Below are positions 16,977 to 25,600 of a DNA stretch of 41,141 nucleotides, piece after piece. The notes beneath the pieces are model-generated. The model did no database searches. It saw only the letters and a program-made list of their open reading frames with translations, and was not told where the DNA came from. Source of the DNA: Saprospiraceae bacterium. GTDB lineage: Bacteria > Bacteroidota > Bacteroidia > Chitinophagales > Saprospiraceae. The position numbers were made by a program, and so were the translations under genes. The number at the start of each line of letters is the position of its first letter. Positions within the stretch are counted from its first letter, which is position 1. The stretch lies in NCBI GenBank assembly GCA_021739645.1, contig JAIPBL010000056.1, forward strand, positions 1 through 41,141, written 5' to 3'.

Positions 16977-19900
16977 AATTTTCACCAGTTTCTTCCAAAC
17001 TACTGCCTCACCAGCCACAATTTTAACCCAATAAAAACCAGTTGAAAATGGCTGCAAATCAAGCATTTCAGTGGTGGAATTTGGGCCCACAATCTTGGGG
17101 TCGAGTATTCTCCGCCCTGTGCCATCGAAAACGCTGTACAGAACAGGTTCGAATATCCCATCCATTTTTAGGGTAAAAATCCCGGTACTTGGATTTGGTG
17201 AAATCGTGATTTTTTGCGCCAGCAACTCCTCACCTACTGCACTCACTGAACCAACCGCAATCAACCCAGAAAGCAAAAGACAGCCGTTAGCATCCTCTAC
17301 CCTCAATTGGTAGGAACCAGCCGCAGCAGCCATCGGGTCGAAATTCGGTAGCGGAGCGCCGCCTTGCAACCATGACAAAGTCAAAGGCGTTGTGCCACCA
17401 TTTACCACAAAGTCAATCTGTCCGTTTGATTGCCCGGTGGTGGCAGGTGTGATATTGATGACTTGAATAGTTATTTCATCAGGTTGCGTCAGCACAACTG
17501 TTTCAGAAATTGCACATCCGTTAAAGTCCGTTATCGTAAATGAATAATTACCTGCAGGCAAGTTGCCGCCATTACCGCCACTCCAAATATAATTGTAAGG
17601 CGGTTGGCCTCCACTAGGAATCAGAGAAATTGAACCATCACTCGCCCCGTAACAACTTGGTTCATTGGTTTGAGCTGCCACAGCCAAATCGTAATTTACC
17701 ATCACCTCAAAAGAGCAAGTCGAAACATTCAGGCTCACATCGTTGGCAGCCCAAGTCACGGTAGTGGTTCCAATCGGAAAAACTTGTCCACTTTCAAAAC
17801 CAGCCATCAAATCGAGCGAGGGGGTTGAGCAATTATCAGTGGCAATAGGAAGCATGTAAGTAACTGGCCCACAGTCATTTACCGAAATATTACCTGGGCA
17901 AGTTATCACCGGTGGCATTTCATCCGAAACCACAATTCCAGTGACGGCCGTGACTTGGTTGTTGCTGCTGTCAGTTCCTGTGACAGTTACTTGAAGGTTG
18001 CCAACATTGCTGCAATCCACCGATTCCGGAAAAACTTGGAGGAAAACCATGCTGCAATTGTCGTTCACATTGGAAACCAATTGGCTGGGGTCAATGGTCG
18101 CCGTGCCGTTTGCCCCCAAAACGACTACAACTTGGCTCAAAATTTCAATGGTTGGCGGTGTGGTGTCATTGGAATTCACTGTTACCTGTCCAGTGGCAGT
18201 GCAGCCACCCGCATCCGTGACAGTAACTTGGTAATTGTCTGCGATTAGGGTTGAGATGGAGGCCGTCGTCTGGCCATTTGACCAAAGAAAACTGAATGGG
18301 CCTGTGCCTCCCGATTGTATGCTCACCGTTGCACTGCCGTCGTTTAAATCGGGGCAGGTAGTTGGTGTTGAGGTAAACTGCAGGCCGATGAAACAGGTGG
18401 AAGCCTGAACAGTCACTTGACTGCTTGCTATACACATATTTCCATCAGTCAGCGTGACCGAGTAAATACCTGGTGCTAAATTATTGATTGTCAAAGTGGT
18501 AGCTCCTGTGCTCCACAAAACGACGTGCGGTATTGTCCCCCCAGTTGGTGCGACGGAGGCAGAGCCATCGTTCGCAGCGGGCATGGTTTCATTAATTGAA
18601 AAGGCGTTGGTCAAAAGCTGTGCTGGTTGTGTGACCGTGCCATCCAATTGCACCAAACAACCAAGGCCGTCAGTAACTGAAACTGAAATGGCGCCAGCGG
18701 GCAAATTTTGGATGGAAGCAGTGGCTGCCCCATTGCTCCAGAGATAAGTCACGGGGGAAGTCCCGCCACTCGGCACAGCCGAGGCCGTGCCGTTGTTTGC
18801 CCCAAAACAATTCAAATTGGTGACAGCTAAATTGGCGGAAAATCCACCACAGTTGACGGAATTGATAGTCGTAGAAGCTGAGGCGGTGCAGCCATTTGCG
18901 TCCGTGGTTGTGACCGAATAATTTCCGGGCGCAAGCCCCGTAATTGGGTTCGTGCTCATGCCGTTGCTCCACAAATAGCTGAAATTGCCGCCTCCGCCAC
19001 TGGCATTTGCAGTAGCCGCACCGTCATTTTCTCCCGCCATTGTTTGGTGGGTGGGTGTGACTGTCAATGTAATTGCAGGCAAGGCAGTCAGACTGATGGA
19101 ACTCGTGGCTGGACAACCATTCGAATCTGTGACAGTAACCGTGTAGGTATTTGCAGAAAGGTTGGTCGCAGAAGCAGTGGTCTGGCCGTTGCTCCAAAGG
19201 TAGGTCACAGGCGCTGTTCCACTCTGCGTTTGCGAAGCAACAAATCCGTTCGAGGCGTTACTGCAAGGCTGCTGGGTGATACTTGTCGAAACCGAAAAAC
19301 CAGCGCAAACGGAGCCCACCACCACTGTCGCTGTGGCAGTGCAGCCGTTTCCAGCAGTTACGGTCACCGCATAACTTCCTGCTGACAAACCAGTTGCCGT
19401 GGAGGTACTATTATTGGTATTGTTTTGCGCAAAACCGTGGCTCCAATCATAGCTGTATGGCCCAGTTGAATTGCTGACGGTGACGCTCGCCGTGCCGTCA
19501 CTACCGCCGTAAACGGTAACTGCAGTGAAAGTAGTTGCTAGTTGAGGCGCTTGTTCCTGTTCAATTTGAACGTTCACGACGGAGGTGCAACCAATCAAAT
19601 CCGTCACCGTGACAGAGGTGGTGCCCGCACAAAGTTCATTGTTGGTAGGTTGGTCAAAACTCGACGGGAAGCCTTCCCACTGGTAGTGCAAGCCGCCGTT
19701 GTGGTTGCCGACGTTGATGGTGGCTGCGCCAATGCAGCTTCCAAAACAGTCATCTGGTTGGGGGTTCGAGGTAGAAGCCGTTGTGAGACTACAGTTTTTA
19801 CCGACACCGATATTGTCCACAAAAAGTCGATTCCCAAAGGCGGACTTGTTTACCAAAGCAATCGTCAAATCCGTCATGCCATCGAAGGCACTCAAGTCAA

Positions 19901-21836
19901 CGATTTCAGTTCGCCATTGCGAAGCGGTAGGGGTAAATTCGCTAGTAGTTATCGGCGCTGTCGCCAAACTCATTCCGCCTTTTTTATAAACTTGTTGGTT
20001 GAAATTCTGGGAGCAATCGGTGGCAACCAACACAATCAAGCTATCGCCAATGTCCTCGATATACGGTGCATACGCTACATCGAATTTTAGCATGGAGCCT
20101 GTCATGTTGGTCAGGTCGAAATGCCGGGTAATCAAGGCGTCAATGGTGCCAAATGGGTTTGTGCCGTTGATGTCGTGGTAGTTGTCAAAAACGGCGGAAT
20201 AACTTCCCTGCCCATAAGCGGAAACGGAGTCCACCAACTGCCAAACGAAGTCATCGCTGCTCACGTTCAGTTGGAAAACACCCTCTGAAGTTGGAAAGGA
20301 AGTTTCATTTTCAAAATTTTCCGCCATCGGCGGGGAAGTGGCGATGTACGTATACCGATTGGCGGCAGTGGTATCATTAGAAATGCGCTGATCGGCAAGC
20401 CCATTTGGCTGGGTAGTCCAAGCCGTCAAAGTGTAGCTGCCAGCCATGGGAGTGAACGGGGCAAGGCTCACGTCCAAATTTTGCCCAGCAAACAAACTGC
20501 CTGTCCAGGCAAAGCTTACGGGTGCGTTGTTGTTGATTTTGAATAAAATATTGGCAGAGGTCAGGTTGTTTGTTCCAAAATTCCGAAGCGTCACCACCGG
20601 CGTAATTTGGCTGGTCGTGCAGGATATATTTTGTGGATTGACCACCCTCGTAACACCAGCATCCGTCGCAGGAATGGAACACTGGGCTGGCGCATTTTGA
20701 ATCAGGCCGTTGCGGCTGCCATATCCAAAACCCGACGAAGTACCGTTCAACACCGCCCGCATCACATTTACTTGCCCAGCCGTAAAAGAAGTGTAACAGT
20801 TCTCGGTCACATAGTCCATGTAATTGACGTACATGTGCTCGTTTCCGCAGGACACCGGCCCATTCGGGTAACTGGATGCACAGTTCAGTGTAGCCAGGTC
20901 ACGGGTGGAAACTTCAATGTTCGGCGTATCCCCAATGCCATCGTCAAGTGCGCAGGAGCCACCATTGAAAGGGTGCGGGAGACCGAGGTAGTGGCCAGTT
21001 TCGTGGGTTAGCGGCCGGTAACCAGAGGTTGGAAAGCCGGGCGCACCAAACCAGCGGTAGTCAATCACCACTCCGTCCGAATTGCTGCCAATTTGCCCGG
21101 TGACAGGGTAGTTGGAAAAACCCACTACCCCACCCTGAGAAGTTGTGCCCGGTATCGGCAGCACGTAAATATTGAAGTACCGCAATGGGTCCCATTTTAT
21201 GGCAGGCTTGATGGTCGAGTTGATATTGTTGTTGTTCCAAGTCGTACCGGTGACCGTCATTTGTTGCCGGTCGATGCCATCGGTTGGCGTACCATTTGGC
21301 TTTTTATTGGCGAGGCAAAACTGGATGTTCGGGAATCCAGCAGCACCCATCCATTGACTGGGGGTGTTGTAAAATTGGCTGTTCAGCGCAGAATAATCCT
21401 CATTGAGAATGTCAATCTGTGCTTGAATTTGGGCGGCGGACAAGTTCTGCCCCTGCCCTATCGGCTCGCCATTGTGGATTACATGCACCACCACGGAGAT
21501 GGTCAGGAGCGGCTCAATCATGCTTTTGTCAGGGTTGCTGGCAGACAAAGTTGGCACAACATGCTCGATATAATGCTGCAATTCTTGCGCAAAGGCAGGG
21601 TTCGACTGCCTTAGTTCTTCGTTCATTTCATCAAAAACACAGACCGGGTAAACAGCGGCAGGAGGAGTAGGCGGCGTTTCTGCTGCTTCAGCTTGTGCTT
21701 GTTGCTGCGCAATTTTAGGATGCCCATTGGGCAATTGCTGAGTCTTGTAAAGATAGGTTGGGAAGGTTTGGCCGATGGCCAAAATTGGCAGCAGGACTGC
21801 CACTAGGATTGCAATACGGTTGATGGTCGCTTTCAT
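16974..21836 (-). CDS. secreted M43-type metalloprotease with SprB-like repeats and T9SS type A sorting domain
   Basis: The product is 1620 residues. It has a signal peptide (~1-22, ending AIGQ) and a propeptide-like segment to ~100. The metalloprotease domain (~105-365) contains the zinc motif HETGHYLGLPH (278-288, Glu catalytic) and a Met-turn at VNYMDY (337-342), as in M43 cytophagalysin/pappalysin-type enzymes. A CARDB-like beta domain (~390-490) and a jelly-roll 'choice-of-anchor' domain (~500-685) follow. About seven SprB-like repeats come next (~690-1220), each ending in a V-T-V-T-D-x-x-G-C strand. Then there is an Ig/HYR pair (~1226-1383) and two more SprB-like repeats (~1390-1530). 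The last ~78 residues are a type A C-terminal domain (ISPNPSTGIFTLK...FYWVKI). Activity is likely at the cell surface or in the medium. No cognate OM partner is adjacent. Confidence 0.88.
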   Translation of the reverse strand: MKATINRIAILVAVLLPILAIGQTFPTYLYKTQQLPNGHPKIAQQQAQAEAAETPPTPPAAVYPVCVFDEMNEELRQSNPAFAQELQHYIEHVVPTLSASNPDKSMIEPLLTISVVVHVIHNGEPIGQGQNLSAAQIQAQIDILNEDYSALNSQFYNTPSQWMGAAGFPNIQFCLANKKPNGTPTDGIDRQQMTVTGTTWNNNNINSTIKPAIKWDPLRYFNIYVLPIPGTTSQGGVVGFSNYPVTGQIGSNSDGVVIDYRWFGAPGFPTSGYRPLTHETGHYLGLPHPFNGGSCALDDGIGDTPNIEVSTRDLATLNCASSYPNGPVSCGNEHMYVNYMDYVTENCYTSFTAGQVNVMRAVLNGTSSGFGYGSRNGLIQNAPAQCSIPATDAGVTRVVNPQNISCTTSQITPVVTLRNFGTNNLTSANILFKINNNAPVSFAWTGSLFAGQNLDVSLAPFTPMAGSYTLTAWTTQPNGLADQRISNDTTAANRYTYIATSPPMAENFENETSFPTSEGVFQLNVSSDDFVWQLVDSVSAYGQGSYSAVFDNYHDINGTNPFGTIDALITRHFDLTNMTGSMLKFDVAYAPYIEDIGDSLIVLVATDCSQNFNQQVYKKGGMSLATAPITTSEFTPTASQWRTEIVDLSAFDGMTDLTIALVNKSAFGNRLFVDNIGVGKNCSLTTASTSNPQPDDCFGSCIGAATINVGNHNGGLHYQWEGFPSSFDQPTNNELCAGTTSVTVTDLIGCTSVVNVQIEQEQAPQLATTFTAVTVYGGSDGTASVTVSNSTGPYSYDWSHGFAQNNTNNSTSTATGLSAGSYAVTVTAGNGCTATATVVVGSVCAGFSVSTSITQQPCSNASNGFVASQTQSGTAPVTYLWSNGQTTASATNLSANTYTVTVTDSNGCPATSSISLTALPAITLTVTPTHQTMAGENDGAATANASGGGGNFSYLWSNGMSTNPITGLAPGNYSVTTTDANGCTASASTTINSVNCGGFSANLAVTNLNCFGANNGTASAVPSGGTSPVTYLWSNGAATASIQNLPAGAISVSVTDGLGCLVQLDGTVTQPAQLLTNAFSINETMPAANDGSASVAPTGGTIPHVVLWSTGATTLTINNLAPGIYSVTLTDGNMCIASSQVTVQASTCFIGLQFTSTPTTCPDLNDGSATVSIQSGGTGPFSFLWSNGQTTASISTLIADNYQVTVTDAGGCTATGQVTVNSNDTTPPTIEILSQVVVVLGANGTATIDPSQLVSNVNDNCSMVFLQVFPESVDCSNVGNLQVTVTGTDSSNNQVTAVTGIVVSDEMPPVITCPGNISVNDCGPVTYMLPIATDNCSTPSLDLMAGFESGQVFPIGTTTVTWAANDVSLNVSTCSFEVMVNYDLAVAAQTNEPSCYGASDGSISLIPSGGQPPYNYIWSGGNGGNLPAGNYSFTITDFNGCAISETVVLTQPDEITIQVINITPATTGQSNGQIDFVVNGGTTPLTLSWLQGGAPLPNFDPMAAAAGSYQLRVEDANGCLLLSGLIAVGSVSAVGEELLAQKITISPNPSTGIFTLKMDGIFEPVLYSVFDGTGRRILDPKIVGPNSTTEMLDLQPFSTGFYWVKIVAGEAVVWKKLVKI

Positions 21837-21867
21837 TCACGGGAATTTTTTACTTGTAAATCAGCCA

Positions 21868-21897
21868 CAAAGTAAGGAATAATTGAGAAGCTATCAA
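21868..21897 (-). promoter_or_regulatory. candidate promoter of the M43 metalloprotease gene
   Basis: On the minus strand a TTG (complement of 21895-21897) is followed by a 19-base spacer and TTACTTTG (complement of 21868-21875), one mismatch from the -7 consensus TAnnTTTG. This is close to the classic Bacteroidota spacing. Predicted transcription would start ~25 bases before the ATG at 21836. Confidence 0.5.
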
Positions 21898-22129
21898 TGT
21901 GCCTGACTGTAAACGGTTTTCATATTCTAAAAAAAGCAAATTTTTGGCCAAAAAGAACGTTTGTGGAAAAATCCAGCTTCCTTCCTCCTCTGTCCAGTGC
22001 CTAAATTTAGAGGCCATCCCAACCGATCCCCCATTTTTCAAGTGAGCAATCTACATTTTCTTCTTCTCATCAGGGGCAATTCACATATATTGTCGCATAT
22101 CCGGTAAAATCAGCGCAAAAGACTGTGTG

Positions 22130-22156
22130 TTGTTTCAGGTTAAAAAGATAATTTTG
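22130..22156 (+). promoter_or_regulatory. candidate promoter of the 22199-28873 adhesin unit
   Basis: A TTG at 22130-22132 is followed after 16 bases by TAATTTTG (22149-22156), an exact TAnnTTTG -7 box, 42 bases before the ATG at 22199. The spacer is slightly shorter than usual. No other promoter-like element is visible before the downstream genes, so it may drive all three. Confidence 0.45.
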
Positions 22157-22198
22157 CTCCAACACACCTGAGCGCCCATTTACAACCAAAACATTGTC

Positions 22199-22621
22199 AT
22201 GAAAAAAAATCTATTCTATTCCCTTCTTTTATCCTGCTCCTTTTCTACCTTTGTTAGCGCACAATCAACACTGTCCCACACGACAATACCCATCGACAGC
22301 CGCCTTTTCGAAATCTACAGCGGCGATTATCTTGAGAATTTGCAGACGGAGAATCCATTTCTTTTGAAGCGCTGGAATTTCTACCTCGACAATTCGTGGT
22401 ACCTGACCGAGCTTCCCAAAGAAAAGGACATGGCTTCTTACGCCACGATTCAAATCGAGGATTTGAGCAACTTCAACATTTTTTTAATTGAAAGAAAATT
22501 CGACTTGGAACGCAATTGGGACAAGCAACTGGTCTGTAAAATCGAGAACACAAACCAGGCGCTAGTGCTTTTGGCCGGCAAGGAATTTAACGAAAAATTG
22601 AATAAATTTTTGGCCGACTAG
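22199..22621 (+). CDS. small exported protein of the adhesin/SprF unit, unknown function
   Basis: The product is 140 residues. The N-terminus is a clear signal peptide: MKKN, then a hydrophobic run, then FVSAQ with likely cleavage at about residue 22. The mature ~118-residue domain is acidic to neutral and rich in aromatic residues (ENPFLLKRWNFYLDNSWYLT). It has a predicted central helix and beta strands around YATIQIEDLSNFNIFLIERKF. It has no Cys in the mature part except one near residue 112, no lipobox and no T9SS domain, so a periplasmic location is most likely. I do not recognise the family. Its stop is 66 bases before the giant adhesin gene on the same strand, and it shares the only candidate promoter. 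This suggests a dedicated accessory such as a chaperone or secretion partner; that is inference. Confidence 0.75.
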   Translation: MKKNLFYSLLLSCSFSTFVSAQSTLSHTTIPIDSRLFEIYSGDYLENLQTENPFLLKRWNFYLDNSWYLTELPKEKDMASYATIQIEDLSNFNIFLIERKFDLERNWDKQLVCKIENTNQALVLLAGKEFNEKLNKFLAD

Positions 22622-22687
22622 CAATAACATTTCTATTGGCCAATTGTCTCAAAGATTTTTCAAAACATCCCAAATCTGAGTAAGATT

Positions 22688-25600
22688 ATGAACTTGAAAG
22701 CTACCCTACTCTCAACGTCTTTCCTGTTTTGCGCCATTTTATCTTTTGGCCAAAACTACCTCATGTCGTCAACACTTACCGCCATCACTAAATGCAGTGG
22801 TTTTTTTATGGACAGCGGTGGCGGCAATGGCAACTACCTTGGCAACCAACATTTCACCACCACCATTTGCCCAGACGGTACCACTGGCACCCATACCCAA
22901 CTGGTTTTTGGAAGTACAAATTTCGGTGCAGGTGATGAACTCTGTTTTTTTGATGGCCCAACTACAGCTTCACCGGCTTTGTCCTGTGCCAGTGATTTCA
23001 CGCCAGGCGCTGCTTTTATCATTCAAGCTACCGCTGTAAATACTAGCGGATGCATCACGGTTACTTTCGATTCCGATGGAATTGGAGAAGGAGCGGGCTG
23101 GAGTGCTAACATCAATTGCATACCATCTTGCCAGACCATCCTTTCGGTGCTTGACAACACCAACCCTACCGCCAACCCGGTTGACACGGGTTGGATTGAC
23201 ATTTGCCCTGGCGAGCGGGTGTTTTTTTATGGAAAAGGAGCCTATCCTCAAAATGGCGCAGTGTACAATCACTCGGATTTGACCAGCAGTTTTGAATGGG
23301 ATTTCGGCGATGGTGGCATCACTTACGGCCCGACAGTTTCTCATATTTTTGACGAACCGGGTGGTTATGTTGTACAGCTCGAAATTACTGACCAATTAGG
23401 TTGCAAAAACACCAATTTTGTTAGCCAAAGGGTAAGGGTTGCCCCTAGGCCCTATTTCATGCTTGGCGCATGGCCAACGGAAATTTGTGCAGGCGACACC
23501 ATATCACTCAACGACATGGTGAATGCCACGGACCCAAGCCACACTGTTTCTGTTTTACCGAATGAAGGTTCTTTTCAGACTGCTGGTATTCGCGCTGATT
23601 CACTTGCATTACCCGACGGAGATGGTTCTTGTTATGTGACCAACATTTCCTTCACCAGCTTTTCACCAGGTCAAATTTTGACGAATATTTCTGACTTGAT
23701 TGGCATCTTCGTGACCATGGAACATTCGTGGATGCGAGATTTGGAAATCACGCTGACTTGCCCGAACGGCCAATCCGCTATTTTGCACAACCACCCTGGC
23801 CAGACTGGCGGGGAGATTTTCTTAGGAATACCCAATGAGGCGGACGAAGGGTTTCCTGTTCCAATTCCCGGCACAGGTTACGATTACGGCTGGTCATCAA
23901 CACCAGATTTCAACCAGACTTGGATTCAGTATGCTAACACCCACCCGAATATTGGCACGTTGCCGGAAGGCACCTACAATTCCTTTCAACCATTGACCAA
24001 CTTCCTCGGCTGTCCGCTCAATGGCGATTGGGAAATTGAAGTTTGTGACCATTGGGGAATTGACAATGGCTATATTTTCTCATGGGGCATTGAGTTTGAC
24101 CCTTCGCTCTACCCAAGTGTAGAAACGTTTTCTCCCGATATAACATCATGGGGCTGGAATAACCACCCATCCATCTTGTATTCCTCAGCAGATTCATTGG
24201 TTGGTTCTCCAATAAATGCAGGCGAAGTAGCTTATACTTTTACCGTAAATGATGCCTTTGGTTGTTCATGGGATACCACGGTCAACTTGCAGGTACTGCC
24301 AGAGACTCATCCGCTTTGTCACGCTTGTGAAGATATTTTGGTGCCAGCGCCAGACACCGTTGTTTGCGTGGGAGAACCAGTGGCTATCAATGTTTCCTCC
24401 CCGATGGCCACCACTCAAAATGTGACTTTCGAATCTTATGACGACTATCCACTGGGTGCAAGCAATCACCCTGTTGCGAACCCCTACAACTCAGTCATTG
24501 CGATAAATTCCATCACCCCTGGTACCATCGCCAATGCAACAACCGATATTCTATCCGTTTGCATCGACATAGCGACGGACTTCGATGCAGACCTCCAAAT
24601 ATTCTTGAAGTCACCCAATAACCAACTGCTCATGTTATCCACCAATAATGGTGGTAGTGGAGACAATTATACCCAAACTTGTTTTACACCGACTGCCGTG
24701 ACTCCAATTACGTCTGGCGTTGCTCCATTCACTGGCAATTTTCAACCGGAAGGGTCATGGTCTGTATTAAATGGTGTCCCCGTCAATGGCAACTGGACAT
24801 TGCGGGTGACTGATGCTTTCGGTTTGAATGCAATGGGCAGGGTGAATTGGTGGAGCATCACCTTCCGTTCTCAAAACAATGTTACCTACACTTGGACGCC
24901 TAGTGGAGGGCTTTCCTGCAACAACTGCTCTACCCCTATCGCCACACCCATGGCAAATACTAACTACATCGTCACGGCATCAGATGGATACGGTTGTATC
25001 AAAAAAGACACTGTCAACATTACAGTCTTAAGCAGTTTCAATGCCCCAACTGTGGCACTCACACAAAACACCAGTGGAGAAATCATAGCGAATTGGAATG
25101 ACGTTAACCCCGGTTCATCCTATGAGGTTAATGTTAACAATACCGGTTGGATTCCAGCCAATAATGGCAATCTTTCCCATATTGTTTCTGGCTTGTTAAA
25201 TGGAAACGCAGTAACGGTGGAGGTCCGAACCATGGTGGGAGGTGCTGCATGCCAAGTTGGAATTGGGGCCGCAAACATGGTATATCAATTTTGTCCAATC
25301 TTCCTTTCCATCGACAACCCAGCACCCTATGCAGTTTCCTGCAATGGAGTCTGTGATGAGTCAGTTCAAATATCTGTTTCAAATGGCCAAAGCCCTTTCA
25401 ACTTTAACATAACCAACACGACAACCGGAACGATGTTTTCCCAAATGACGGGTAATATCAACGGCCTCTGCCCCGGAGTATTTAGTGTTTTAGTGACAGA
25501 TGCTACAGGTTGTAGCGCAACTATCGGATTTACGGTAAATGACCAGCCACCAATAATTCCAGCAGTAACGCAAGTCAGCCCAGTCTCTTGTTTTGGAGGC

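Larger units (their letters stand above)
21837..22198. other. divergent intergenic region between the metalloprotease gene and the adhesin unit (362 bases)
   Basis: This stretch holds the two candidate promoters listed separately (21868-21897 minus, 22130-22156 plus) and an AT-rich middle. A 63-codon minus-strand frame (21850-22041) overlaps the predicted promoter, has no signal peptide or recognisable motif, and is not called. No RNA gene or large repeat was seen. Confidence 0.5.

Noticed and set aside
19542-20090. 182-codon plus-strand ORF antisense to the M43 metalloprotease gene
   Set aside because: It is embedded in a continuous gene with clear domains on the opposite strand and has no start context or motif.
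21850-22041. 63-codon minus-strand ORF between the metalloprotease and adhesin unit
   Set aside because: It overlaps the best candidate promoter of the metalloprotease gene and shows no family features.
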